From Fasciola hepatica (lineage: Eukaryota; Platyhelminthes; Trematoda; Plagiorchiida; Fasciolidae): 64,000 bases of DNA. Location of the stretch: the NCBI GenBank assembly GCA_948099385.1, contig CANUEZ040000168.1, forward strand, positions 1,241,501 to 1,305,500. The letters run 5' to 3'. How positions within the stretch are numbered: position 1 is the first letter of the stretch; the number at the start of each line of letters is the position of its first letter. The position numbers and the translations under genes were made by a program. A model generated the notes under the pieces. It was not told the origin of the DNA, did not search any database, and saw only the letters and a program-made list of their open reading frames with translations. This document shows positions 23,591-36,144 of this stretch, piece by piece.

Positions 23591-23976
23591 CAAATCAGAG
23601 CTGGGTTAGAATTTACCACTGAGAAAAAGTACCTGAATTTATATGGGTTAAAGGAATACCCTAAGAAAATATAATTTTTAGTATTTCCTGAGACAGATGA
23701 ATGAAAAATATATCGATAACAGCACGCAAAACGACCCGGTGTAGCGCAGCGATGAAAAAAGCAGCATCACAGAAGTTCATCATGCAAATTACCACGTTTG
23801 AATTAGGACTTGTCAGTCCAATACGTGAGTCCCCAAATCTTGTCCGCCCAGACGGCAACCCGCCGCAATCCCCACTGACCTGGCCCACCACATCGCCATA
23901 CACGGACCCCCGGCCTACGCCTGGCCTCGGAGGATAGCCCCAAGCAGGCTCCGTGCAGCCGGGCTTGTCCAAGGCA
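23591..23976. other. No gene recognised; probable 5' flank of the LINE
   Basis: Short A-rich and then GC-rich sequence without a domain. It separates the LINE 5' end from the retroelement scraps that follow. Confidence 0.4.
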
Positions 23977-24065
23977 GAACACCTGGCATGTCTACGCAAA
24001 CTTTGCGACCGCCTATCTCAACGCGGTGTCACACTCATCGAGAAAAAGTGCGTAATAGGCTTGGG
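23977..24065 (+). pseudogene. Gypsy reverse-transcriptase scrap
   Basis: About 30 codons read EHLACLRKLCDRLSQRG then VTLIEKKCVIG. They match the RT segment of the intact Gypsy ([25 protein letters not shown]), which lies just after the YLDD box. Nothing on either side continues the match. It is a small rearranged piece. Confidence 0.55.
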
Positions 24066-24072
24066 TCCGCCA

Positions 24073-24608
24073 GACGGATATTGCTGTCAATCATGGAGCA
24101 GCAGCCGCCCGACGATGAGACGTTGAACACCGTTATGACTGAGGTGGAGAGAATCCTGAACAACCGCCCCCTGGTTCCAGTGTTGAACGGCGACCCCACC
24201 CAACTGGCGCTCACCCCGAACGACTTATTGACGTTAATGTCGAACGAGGGTTTCCAAGGGCCAGTAAACCTTCGTGGGAGCTACCTCCACGGGTGGAAGC
24301 AAGCGAACTATCTGGCCAAGGTTTTCTGGAGGCGCTGGCTGCGGGAATAACTACTGGCTTTGCAGACTCGACAGAAGTGGCTGGCCAAAACAAGACCATT
24401 CAAAGTTGGGGACGTGGTTATGATCGCCGACGAACGCGCACATTTCAGCGCTTGGTCTTTGGGAGTAGTTACGGAAACCATCAAAAGCACTGACGGAATG
24501 ATAAGAACGGTGAAGGTGAAAACAGCTAACGGAGTGCCCATTCGTGACATACGCAGTATTAACCTTTTCGAGAGCAAAGATGGAGCTGATAACCCCGAGG
24601 CCCAGTAG
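24073..24608 (+). pseudogene. BEL/Pao integrase C-terminal fragment
   Basis: Plus-strand residues RRILLSIMEQQPPDDETLN, TVMTEVERILNNRPLVPV, LALTPNDLL and then YLAKVFWRRWLRE match the end of the BEL/Pao integrase core. LLALQTRQKW, FKVGDVVMIADE and LGVVTETIKSTDGMIRTVKV match the DUF5641-type domain that follows it. A TAA at 24348-24350 interrupts the frame where the family usually has Tyr; the frame continues unchanged to the stop at 24608. Together with the LTR at 25293 it forms the 3' end of a 5'-truncated BEL/Pao copy. Confidence 0.88.
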
Positions 24609-25292
24609 ACCTTTTCACACTAGTCATCGAGGTGGATAAAGAAACACCATATATACCACACGGTCTCCTTCAAACACGTTACAGTGCTTGCGGTCTTTCG
24701 TTGACATTGCAGAAGGTTCTTTCCGATATGTGGTGACGAATGCGATCCCATTGTACATCCCGACACATACACACATGCACGGCGCACTCTACATCCCGTA
24801 ACCCCATCAAACATGTGACAGTTTTCGCTGTTTTGCTTTTTGTTGACGTTACCGAATGCCCCTTGTATATGAGGAAGTAGCGGGGCTTAGGTCACACACA
24901 CGCTACATTTTACTCGTTTTCTAGCCACACGGTCTTTTGCTGACATTGCAGAAAGTCCTCCTTTGATGTGTGATCATACCTGTGATTTCATTGTAACCCC
25001 GGCACACACGCACACACTCAGACACACACTCAAGCACATACATCCAGGACAGGGCGGCCCTTTACGAGGACAGCATCTATGTGACCTTTCACGCCCGCCA
25101 TCGGTCATTTGGTCTTGTGGAGGATGTAGACTAGCCTCACTTCTATGTAGCCAATGGGTTAGGTGCTACCAACGCTGACGACGAGCATTAGACGCGCGCA
25201 CTGACAGCAGGGCCTAGGCAGGTAGAAAGAATCAGTACATTTATACCGAACCTTTGACTCTGCTAAGGATACAGGAGGATTTTGGTGGGCGG
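24609..25292 (+). other. BEL/Pao 3' internal non-coding region with a degenerate tandem repeat
   Basis: No frame with a domain. A segment of about 90 bp at 24691-24780 recurs at 24930-25019 (CGGTCTTTCGTTGACATTGC against CGGTCTTTTGCTGACATTGC, then CA-rich ends), a period near 240 bp. The purine-rich stretch AGGAGGATTTTGGTGGGCGG just before 25293 is a plausible polypurine tract. Confidence 0.55.
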
Positions 25293-25663
25293 TGTAACAG
25301 CCGGTCGTGGAAAATCCCCCTTTTTCCCTCGCGGTTCAGTGTTTTTCCTAACATCACTCATTTGCCTACACTACTGACTTGTTTTTACGAACTGGTTGTT
25401 TTTCTGAACCAATTGTTGTTTGTTCGCGCCCAGAGAGCTACTTTGGCCTATCCTTGTTCAGGACCTGCGTGACGCACGTGCTGTTCGCTCACACGCTGCT
25501 ATTCGGTTTCTCGTTGTTGAGTCCTTGTGATCGTATTATTGAGGTTTGTATATTTTTTATATCATTGTTCGTGTAATAATCTAGTATCGTAGAATATCAC
25601 GGATAATCGTCGTTTGATTTCGGGATCCGTTGCGAGCTTGGCTACGCTCAAACGTTCGTTACA
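25293..25663 (+). repeat. BEL/Pao 3' LTR (371 bp), abutting the palindrome
   Basis: Begins TGTAACAGCC and ends GTTCGTTACA. It is homologous along its length to the LTRs at 2161-2539 and 3984-4337. It follows BEL/Pao integrase sequence in the same orientation, so it is the 3' LTR of that fragment. The next base, 25664, is the first base of the left arm of the large inverted repeat. Confidence 0.9.
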
Positions 25664-26029
25664 GTACGTACAAGAGATTTTCAGATATCGAAAATGATTT
25701 TCGGGTTTTAATGAGGGAACTTTGATTTCTTTCCACAATTAAAATAGTTCGATCACGGTTGGCTGTATAGTTCACCAAAATAGAAGTCAGTCGTCGCGCA
25801 TCTTTGAAAGATGCTTCAGAAGTGGCTTATTCCCGCGCCCGTAGGTTCGGTTCACATCGTTGAATTGAAACTCAATTGGCAGTTGCACTTTGCGCGGTCG
25901 TTATGTACAAACATCCGAGGATGTAATAAAATAACACAAAGGGATATCACTGACAGTCATTGCACATTTTCTCTTCTACTGGCCACGGTACCCCATTCCA
26001 ATTTCTGAAGATATGAAAATAGTTCACTC

Positions 26030-26800
26030 CCCCCACCCTAATGACTTAGCCACGATCATAGGCAATAAACTGGGCGACTTATCCTCTCTCCAAGCCTGGC
26101 ACATCTCGTAGTTCATCAAACCCCCTTCAGAGAGAAGCATCCTCTTACTTTACATTTCCACTGTACTGCCCGGTCTAATTATTCTGGATGGCCTTCCCAT
26201 CCCCATGCACCCCACTGTTATTGATCTTGGCATACGCTACTCTCGCTCCTTTATCTTTTCGGAAAAGGCATCGCTCCAAATCCCTGAGGCGCAGCAAATC
26301 CCACGCCCGGCATATCGATGTTTCTTGCTGCCCCCAGTCAAACTTCCACATATTTCTCAGACGTTGAACCACTCCAAAAATACTGCCTGATTACCTCCAG
26401 GTACTAGATATGTTCTTCTATTACACCATCTGGGAACTTTCAGAGTACGTTCACTAAGGGCTCTTGGGCGTATCAATAACCCCAACTGACCACCAACACC
26501 ACAAGCTCCTACAAACTGAGCCTCTGTGGATTCGCCACATGAGGATCAACTTAGCCCTTTCCTCTAAGCTAATCCACAACCAAGTCTAAGCTTCCTAATG
26601 TGTCTCATCCGTTGTCCCCCGCTCTTAATCCCTTCATCACGGTGCCTTATTTCTCCTTGCATCTCAGTCTAATCTCGATGTCTCCCGCCGGCCTATCCCA
26701 AATTCTGGAGTAACCTTCCCCTCCGAAAACGCAGTGCTTCTTCGCTGTGCGCTTTTGGGCGTGCACTTCTTATCCAGTTAACTGTCCAAAATGCCATATT
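26030..26800 (+). pseudogene. Decayed CR1-like ORF2 C-terminus (left arm)
   Basis: Plus-strand residues LATIIGNKLGDLSSLQAWH, then IDLGIRYSRSFIFSEKASLQ match NLSTTIPKISADLAALDEW and RDLGLSYSCSFNFSEHAVLQ of the LINE at 13624-16464. Later the equivalent of the YSRIWNKLP block is seen near 26690. Many stops and frame changes; the RT core is missing. The element tail continues to about 27290. The same remnant occurs mirrored in the right arm. Confidence 0.75.
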
Positions 26801-29490
26801 GATAGCCAATGAGTGCGTCTTCAACGATCTGTTCTTTGGAGGAGGCCTCACACTGCAACCTCGTTACCTCCGCCACAAGCCAACACCTAGACTCCATGCT
26901 TAACTATTTTCTTTTGCTCGGTACCATGATATCATTGCCACCCCTGGTCCGCAGTGAATTGATCTCCTGCTTTGGGTGCGATAACTCTACTCCTAACCCA
27001 CATCCGTTCCTGCATCCATCCTGATTCCATCCGTCTCTTTCTATTAACTTGGCCCTGTCACAGTTTCCCACTGCTTTTAGCATGCCGATACACAAGGTTG
27101 TAGCTGTTCACACCTTTTTCCCAACTAGACCTAGGGATCCTCTGCATCGATGAGCCTTTGTTTTTTCTTTTTTACACTTTTCTCCACGTTAACCGATAAT
27201 CTCCATCTGGACTCTACCCGGACTGTGTTTTTCTATCTCATTCTCCTTTCCAGCCATCCCCAATGGCGGTCAACCGCTTCGAGCACTGAACTGACCACTT
27301 CACTGGCAGATGTACCTGAGCAGTGATTCCGTATGGTCATCCACCAATCGCTGTGCCCGTTGGCTCTTTCGTTCAAGGTCTCTCACAACCTGGTCAGTAA
27401 ATCCTGGATTACATGCCGTCGTTGTGTCTACTCTGGCCGACGTATAATCACCAACGGTCAGCCGTGCCAATACAAACAGTGGCGGGGGCGGCCAGATCGA
27501 CCGCTTTAGCAGGCACTCTTCTGGCTTCCAAACCATCTGCAACGATGCGCGCGCGCAACCAGTTTGACAGATTGCGCCCCTGTCACCAAAAACGGCTTTC
27601 AGGTTGGGTGTTCAGCACACGGCCGGTCCCTCCCACGAACACGGCTTGTGGATTGAATAACATCTATTTTGAGCTCGTGGAGCTGCCGCTAGCGTGTCAT
27701 TCGCTCTGTCTTCTCCAACGACAGTTTTTCCTCCGCCGAGCTGGCTCTCAATGTTTGCACTATACCGTATATTTCCGTGTCCAGCAAAGTTTGGCATTCG
27801 ATTACCGTACAAAATAGCGTGTAGCTTTCATCCCCACCTACGGATCTCCCTTTATTGGAGCACTTTGATTGCCTATGTAAAAACACATCGACTTTAGCAA
27901 GCACCTCAGTAAGTACCCTCCTCGCGTCTCACGTCTGATTACACCCCCGCCCCTTCCGCAAGCTTGTCCATTCCCCATGCCAGAACTCGGTGTTACCATT
28001 CATTCGCTAAAGCATTAATTGTGGCTGTTCGTTTCCTGACCACAGTCGCCTTGCTGAAATATAATCTGCGTTCTCCGCGCAATCGGCAATCTGAATAATG
28101 ATTATTTACTCTCCCCATCAGTCGAACTGTTTGCCTACACAGCGTCCTTTCATTGCTTTATTCTAATCTTGTAGAGCTCCGTGACTCCCTCACATCTGTA
28201 CATATCAGGCGTATTTATCATGCAGCTACACTACTGTTGATATCTCAAGATACACCTGCCAAAATTGTCATCAAAGGTTATTCATTTGACGTCCACCCAC
28301 CACAACATCCTCCTTAGGTGCCTTTCGCCCACACCAGCACTTCCGAAGCATTCCGGATTGACATATCACCCAAGTATCACCTTCAATTCGACATCATTAT
28401 TCATCTATTATACTGTAAAAACATCTGCCTACCTGTCCTCCACCGGTCTTTCTTTCATCTCTATGGAAGTCTCCCTTTCCGTGAATTTTTTCCATTCGTT
28501 TTACCCGTTTATTATACAAATAATTTCTTAAGTAACCGGAGTCCAGATTCTACCACTATCTCTGACGCCCGAAGTATTTTATGCTGAAGCTGCTGTTACA
28601 CGCCAGCCATCTCAGTTACGCGTCATGCAGCTTTATTTACCTGCCATTTTCGCATGGCACTCTTATTGCAACATTCATTACCGCTGTACATTTACTTGTC
28701 ATTCGCTTCGTCTCCACTTCCGCGAACAATCCACACTTGTAATGTCTGTGGCTGTGCCCACCCCCTATTGATTCATCCTTCATTTTCACACAGATGTTTC
28801 TCAACCAACTCAATATAGGCACACAGTTTGCCTCACGCTTCCTGTTCCTCCCCAGCCTTCCCTTCATCATAATTTCGGTAATCTCCCTGTCCCCGCAGGA
28901 GGTTACTCGTTTGCCATATAATTGAATTCACCAGTGACCAACCACTAATTTCTAACGCCACCCCTGATGACTGTTTCATTTATTGCATATCTGATGCTCC
29001 GTTCCCGATTTTCGTATCCGACTCATTGGTCCCACAGTTGTCACTTGACCTGTTGTGTTCACAAATTCGGTAACGGGAGGAAGACGCACGTGAACGAGTG
29101 AACATGCCCAGTACGAACATACAACAGGCACTGGTACAGGCAAGCACGTGAAAAAGCCAACTGTCCGGGTGACCGTTCGGAATAACGGAGCATACTATGG
29201 CCGTGAGAATAGCTACGGCACCGGTGGGTTCGATACAAAAAGCAGGATCGGAACATGGATTCAGGATATTAAGAAGCAAAACGTTCGACGGGTATGATGC
29301 TAGAAACGGGATGTCCGATACTGCCAAAATCAGTAGTTCAGCGAAAGACCGACAAATCCCGAGGGATAAGAGGATGACCAAAGTGATGTTGAAGGGAAGG
29401 CTGGAGGGTTACATGTGGTGAGACGAGAATCTAATCACGCACTCTAGCATGTTTCGGACTCATCCGTGCTATACCGCCATTATCATTATC
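26801..29490 (+). other. CR1 3' tail and anonymous repeat (left arm)
   Basis: No functional gene. 27180-27290 matches the CR1 3' region near 12.6-12.7 kb, and 27450-27670 matches the anonymous repeat at 7.33-7.56 kb. The rest (27.7-29.5 kb) carries only short frames with no domain. The same sequence is mirrored at about 46364-49053. Confidence 0.5.
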
Positions 29491-29494
29491 ATTA

Positions 29495-32400
29495 CGAATG
29501 AATCAAATGTGGCTGTGTTAATCCGCTTGAGGGGAAACAAGGTAACTTGAAGAAAATAGTGCCTGAGGTCACTGGCGGATGTTGGACCATAATAACAATC
29601 AAAAAACGACGTTCGGTGCTGCTGTAGTCGCCAGGTGTCCAGAAGAAAATGAAAATATATTTACTGAGTGTAGTTTTCCGGGCCAACTAATTGGTAAATC
29701 CGTGGCAAATTCCACAACTTAGTGCCAGCAACTGGTTGTAAGAATTGTCACGAAATCAGCAAAAGAGTTGAGGTTTCGTGGTTACCGATCACGACGGCTA
29801 CCTCTCGTTACGGGTATGGTTGGAGATTCTGACGGACTAGTTTCTCGGTTTTCACCGGGAGTAACTTTTCCGTGTGCGGGTAATACTTCCCTCGGTCCGA
29901 GTGAAGGGACTGTTTGAGCTGATGTAACTTTGCCCGGTGGCCCCCAATCTACGGCGGTATGTTCGAGGCGGTCAGTAGATGTGGTGCCGAGTCGCCCACC
30001 AATTTCTGAAACAAATGTCTCTTGTGCTGCTTTTTGTCACACGAAACGGGCCCTGTATGGCGGTTGTAGCGAAAGAATACGTGGACAAAGGTTTCCAGAT
30101 CAACTGAAACATGGCCTGCCGACTGTTGTTTGCGGGCTTGCCTTCAGCACTGGCACGTGCTGCGTGAGGGGCTGAGGGTAGTCACCGTAGTCGAAATTCG
30201 CTGTTGGCGAGAGAGCTAACAACCCTTCAAACAAAAGAAGTGTACAGATAAATGCCAGCGCGGTTATTGTTGTGTGCTGTTTTTCCTTAACGGTACTACA
30301 CGGGCTTAAAGACGCCCATGGAGGTGTTTCACTCCAGGGTGGGTTATTGTTTGCGTAAAGGACGGTCTTTGACTGCTGGTGAGAAAGCTGGACCATAAAA
30401 TTGGCCTAAGGTGGTTGGCTGTCGTCTTGATTTGTTGACAACCAAGCGAGGAGTGTGGGTTTTCATATGCGCTGTAGGAATACGGACGGCTACCTGCTGT
30501 TGCTGGTGCTGGGCAACCGAAATGACTAACGAGACTGGTCAGAAATGCTCTCGCGGCCTCTTCCGATGCAAGGCGAGGGATAGAAATGGCCCTTGTCTAG
30601 ACAGTAAAGTGATCCACACTTGTGAGTATGTAAGCATATCTATATGGAGGCAGAGGTGGTCCTACCAGGTCGATACGAACGCGACGGAAACGTATTTCAG
30701 GTTCCAGGAACCAAGTTACCGCCGTCCTAGTGTACCTGTTGTCCCTAACACGTCTACACTGAAGACAGGAGCGAGCTCACTGACGGATGTCTCTTTTGAC
30801 ACTGTGTTAAACGCAAATCTCGTTTGCCAGTTTTACCGAGGCAGTCACACTTGGATGAGCAGAATTATAGAGAGTCAGCAAAGAAGGCCAAAGGTGGTCA
30901 GTAAGAACCATAGGTCTAGGGCAATCTTGTGACACATCGCACACTAGAGTATTCTGAGAAGCTGGGATGGCTACTGTCTTCGGGCTCAAAGAATCATTTT
31001 GTTGAAGTTGTTGGATGCCAGGGTCCGCAGTTTGGGCTTGTGTCATTGCGACTCAATCGATGTTAGGCGTCGGTGACAGACCTGGTAGGCTTACGCATAA
31101 CGCGGCGTCGGAGAAGGGGACAGAGTTCCCCAGAGACGTGTCGTACGTCCACAGTAGACTGTGCGACAAAATGCAAGTGGTGGACCTTGCGTGGTGGCTA
31201 TCGATTGGAAGCTGACGACTGCGGTAACTGAGGCGTTGTGATCTGTAAGCACTATGAACGAATGGCCTACGAATGAGTGTCGAAAATGGCGTATGCCCTG
31301 ATTGATGGTTAATAACTCCCTGTCAGATGTGCTGTGCCTACAGCCGGCTGGTTATATGCGCTTTGAGAAGAATACCAGAGACAACAAAGGAGCGTCCATG
31401 AGCTGCTGCAGCACCGCTGCAACCGCTGTGCTTCGCGGTATCAGTCACTACCGGAATAGGAGGGGAAGGGTCGGCGAATAACCCACTTTCTTGCGAGCTG
31501 GTTTTAGGCACCATTCCGTAAGGGATTAGAGTATCCGCAACGACCATAGTGGAAGAAGCCACGCCGCTCAAGTACTGGCCGCATTCCACCAGAAGAACTG
31601 GATTGTTGGGGGAACTGGCGCAGTAAAAGGGTGGAAGGACAATGTTCAACTTGTCGTAGAAAAGCCCCTGTGAACGGTCAGCTGTTGATGGCTCTCATTC
31701 CTCCCTGTCATGAAGGAAGCGGGCGGCATTACTTTAGCTCAGTTGGAATAGATTATTCCGGTCCCATTCTCGTTCATAGGAGCCGAGGGTAGGAAGGGGT
31801 TGCGGCTCTCTATTCACTTGTCCACAAACTGGAGCTACAAATTTGGAAACGACAGCTAGTTTAAGCACGGATTCGTTTATAATCTTCCTCGTCCAGTTAA
31901 TCGGTAGACGAGTAACACTAAGAGGACTTTGTTGCGGCAACGGCTCCAGTTTCAAGAGCAGGATTATTGAGCCCAAAAGTCAACTGAAGCTTTGGAATGG
32001 ACTGCGCAATATTGATATTTTGGCTCTTCGGGGCATTAGTTGGCACTTCAAACAATATCATTGAGCAACAAGGGGAGACTATGGAAGAGAATGATCCGTT
32101 CGGTGCACAGGTTGATAACGGGGCTTTCTATGGAATAGGTACTGCGTGAGAAAAGTTACACACCTGTTTCGTCGAAGTTGGGAGAATATTGAACAATCTA
32201 CCGGTAGTTCCTTGTTCATCTGATGACAAGAGAAGGCTGGCACCAACTCCAAGCAGTCCACTATTGCTGAGGGGTGACTGCGGTATTCTGGCTAGTTCTA
32301 GCAGGAGAGAACACCATTGTAGACGCTTGTAACGGGTCAACCACCCCGTAGATACATTTTAACCCGGACGGTTGAGAGAGTCAGTCCCGAATCTCCAGAC

Positions 32401-35400
32401 AAGACAAAGTGGCTTTCGAAGCGAAGAAGTCTCAAAAACTGCGACCATGTGTTGATTGCCTCAGAAACCTTTGAGCGAGACAACTGACCCATGGGGACGA
32501 TTCCAAATGTAAAACTTTACGCAGACGGACTCGTATGGACGGCCGTAGATTGCACTAGTGAGGGGACTCAACTGATAGACGTGAGAAAAATTTGCTTGTT
32601 GGAAAACACTGACTAGAAGCCGAGGTCTTGGGTAGGGGGATATGCAGGAGTACTGCTATCAGTCCCGTCAACTCCGCTGTTTCAGGAGCTTAAGCGGAAA
32701 TGATAGCCCGAACCCATTACCATATAAACGTGCCGTGATTACATGGAGGAATATTGGCTGCCGGCCTAACATCCACACTGACTGAAAATTCCTCATCTGA
32801 TTACCCGCATATACTTCCTGACCGGTTTCAGGCTACTTTCTCCAGCTTCTCCCATGATAACGCTGTTTTGTGAGCGTCACTCGACCCACAATTGATGTAC
32901 CTTTATTTTCCTCTCATGGCCAAGCTTTCTTACAGAAGCAACCTTGCGGACATTTGTTACCGCAGTGTGTCGCACTGACTGAACACAGACTTGGTTTATT
33001 ACGGTTCAGTTCCGATTTTCTGCTCGCGTGGCCAGTTTGCAGACGTTCAAATCGTTCACCCTCAGGAAATTGCCTTTGGGCCTGAAAAGGCGTGCAGAAT
33101 TTACTTGGATTAAAAAACAGGTACCTCTTGTGTTTTTTGGTTAATTGTTCCTTCTGTGCAGATTTTTGTCCTAATTCTGACAGCCTATTGACTAGAAAGT
33201 GGCTGTACTTGTGTTTTAATTCACGAATAGTGTCGTAGAATCTGCAATACCCTCTTCTTTTGATTTGTGCTCTGCGTCCATTTGGACTACTGGTTGCATT
33301 GTGGCCATAAGGTGCTATTCAGAACGGGTAAAGATGGTCATCTAATGACTTGGGCGTTGAATCATTGATTAGACTTCACCCAATCCAGGACTTGTGCATT
33401 TTGATTGGGACATGCAGCGCTATGTTGGCGATAGCCCCCTTGGCAGAGGCAAACGCGGCATGTGCTATGTCGGGAAACACGATCTTTCGTCTGCCTCCGC
33501 GCAACAGGCCGATAAGAGGTTGCGTCATTCCCCACGATGAGGAATGAACCAGCGGAAGAAATTCATCAAGCCATCAAACTTGCTCAACTGGCGGAAAGAT
33601 TGGGGCGCAGGATAATCGCGAACAGGAGGAACTTCATTTGGCAGGGGGCGGATAACAGAGGGCGAAATAGAATTTTCTATGAAGGTGACATCAGACCAGC
33701 CCCGTTCGCATTTCGTGATGTTGATCGTCGTGCTATGCTGGCTAGGGCTTTCGAAGCTGCCCATGTGTGGCTTGTTCTTACTATGAAAAACTACCCACCA
33801 GAATATCATCCAGGTGTATGTAGACATTTTCTGAGCCACGGATTGCCTAGTGTATGAACCGTCAAAAGGTCTGGGCTGCATTGCAGTGTTCAAGTGGCAT
33901 GTGTAGAAACTCGAACGCCCGAAAAGGCGCGGTGAGCGCAGTTTTAAGATTAGCAGCCCCACTACTGGGATCTAGCTTTGCGCAAAAGGTAAACTGATAC
34001 GGCTGAAGACGGGGCAACCTGATAAGGAAAAAGTAAGGTCCTGCATAAGAGGAATCGGGTACCTATCAGGGAAGGTGACTTTGTCAGGTGCTCTGTAATT
34101 GCCACAGGGTCGCCAATCGCTGTTAGATTTGGAGACCGTGTGAAGATAGGAGGCCCGATAGCTACTAGAAAGGCGTATTTTATTCAGCTCTAGCGTGCTT
34201 TCAAATTCGGCTTTGGCAACACGAAGCTTGTCTGGTGCTAACCGACGTGGCCCACTGAACACCGAGGGGCCGTCGGAGTCGATGTGGTGAGTGAAATCGA
34301 TGGTCACTACCGAGGGGGCCCGGTATGCCGAAACATGGCTGGGCAGGCAGCAACGAGTTTGCCATAGGGTTGGTGAGCCTTTGGTTAAAAGTACACGGAA
34401 CTGATGTGATTCACCTGCGAATTATAATCAGCGGCAGCGAGAGTGGTATAGAGATCCACTACCCGATGACACGGTGCATCTATCGATAAGTCAAAGTGTG
34501 GCAGGGTGTCAGTACCTAGAATGGGGTAAGGAACGTCGGCAATGATGATTGCCCAACGAAAGTTACGCTTTGAACTTAAGTTTAAGGTGAGCGGCCGCCG
34601 TTCAAAAGCTGGGGTTGCCGTGCCTTTGGCAGCTCGCAGTGCTTGGACCTATGGTGTGCTGTTGGCACCTTCTGGCTGAAGCACAACATTCACTTCGGCC
34701 CCGGTGTCTACGAGGAATGGATTATTTGAAAGGGTAATCGGTACCTTCAACAGGGGACTATTGGCCTACTACCCAGCTTCATGGTTCTCTTTGGCAGGCC
34801 GGACCCAAGTTTCCCTGGTGAGCACAGGGAAACATAAGCACAGGTTCGCATCGTTTGGCCCCCTCATCAGAGCGATTGCGGTATTCGCAGCACTTTAATT
34901 CCAAAGGACGAAAAAGTCATCGTAGTGAAGAATTAAAAAGCCCAGGTGAGTTTGCTCGGTACCGCTCCTGTGGCTCACTTTTACCGACTGCAAGGCGTTG
35001 CAGACTCAAATCAATTCTATGCAAAACCGAAGCGAGATTGTTAGATGTTAGAGGGGCATGCACCTTGGTGACGGAAGACCTGGTTACTCCAGCGGTAGCG
35101 GGGTTGTATCCTAACATAATGCCATCCGTCATCGTCACAGTTCTCTTTTGCAAGCATTTACTCGAGGCATCCGGTAAAACTGGAATGTTGTGAGGCAAAA
35201 GCTGCAGCCCAAGATCCCTCAAGGTCGGGCCCTCGCCTACTGTCGGTCCTCTCAAACGCTGCATCTTGCGCAGCAGTTCAGAGGACTTTCCACATCCAAG
35301 CCGAACTCTTTGAAGTTGTTGCATGCACTGGTCCTGCCAGGGGGCCATGCGAACAACGAAGGCCACTATAACGGCCTCGTAGATCCGTGAGGAGATTATT

Positions 35401-36144
35401 ATGTCCCTGACTTGCAATTCCGCCTCCGGAGAGCAGGGGCAGGGAGGGGGGACTTGCTGCTCACATGAACCGGTTAGCACCCCTGGGTACACGGTAGTTT
35501 TCGGATTCTAATTCGACCAGCGTGAACCGAAGTTCTGGACCAGCGGACGTGAATGCCGGTATACGCAACGTGATTTCCCAAACGGTGGAATTTGCATGTT
35601 CTCGCTCAGTAGACATAGCTTGTTGAATAATTTATAGTAAACAAAGAAAAGGTCAACGATAAACGTGACAATACACATGGTAATGCAATCTGAAACCAAT
35701 CACGACAAACTGGGCATAAAAATGTATGATGAGAAAAAAAGATTTAAAAGACTGACCGAAAGTGACAAAGAAAGAAACCATAAAAAATCTCAAAATCGTA
35801 ATCAGACGGGACTTCGGAAGGTGAAAACAGGGATACTCATATGACCTAGAAATCACATCGGGACGACCAATTGCTAAACGCGTTCTTTTGTCCCTCATGT
35901 CACGGGGATCACCTTCACGTTACTCTGATGTTCAGCATTGCAAAGGCCCGTTATGGAGAACGGTATTCTCCTCGACCCGTGCAAACGAGGAGGCGGTCGG
36001 CAGAGATAGCGATCGGCGTGTATTTGAGAGCGTGCGTGAGAGCGTGCGTAAGAGCAACGGCCAAAGGGAAACCATACTTGTTAATCAATTTTGACTCGTG
36101 CAGTGAAGGTGTTGAAAGCATGAACGAAGATAACTGTGGCTTAA
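29495..36144 (-). pseudogene. Decayed CsRn1-type Gypsy (left arm)
   Basis: Mirror image of the copy at 39711-46360, described there. On the minus strand, in order from 36144 downward: partial LTR, primer-site remnant, gag (35492-34917 still open), protease, RT (from about 34307), a 1.9-kb foreign segment (33412-31475), RNase H, integrase (31046-30100) and the pol 3' end. Stops and frameshifts are numerous. There is no 3' LTR; the copy ends near 29495, in the sequence equivalent to 22.45 kb of the intact element. Confidence 0.88.
32914..33318 (-). CDS. Unidentified open frame inside the Gypsy-interrupting segment (left arm)
   Basis: Mirror copy of the 134-codon open frame at 42536-42940; see that entry. 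No ATG at its head and no recognised domain, so coding status is uncertain. Confidence 0.3.
   Translation of the reverse strand: MAPYGHNATSSPNGRRAQIKRRGYCRFYDTIRELKHKYSHFLVNRLSELGQKSAQKEQLTKKHKRYLFFNPSKFCTPFQAQRQFPEGERFERLQTGHASRKSELNRNKPSLCSVSATHCGNKCPQGCFCKKAWP

Noticed and set aside
27413..27817. 134-codon frame present in both arms (mirror 48037-48441)
   Set aside because: Its conservation between arms only reflects the recent duplication; the related sequence at 7.3 kb does not keep the frame.
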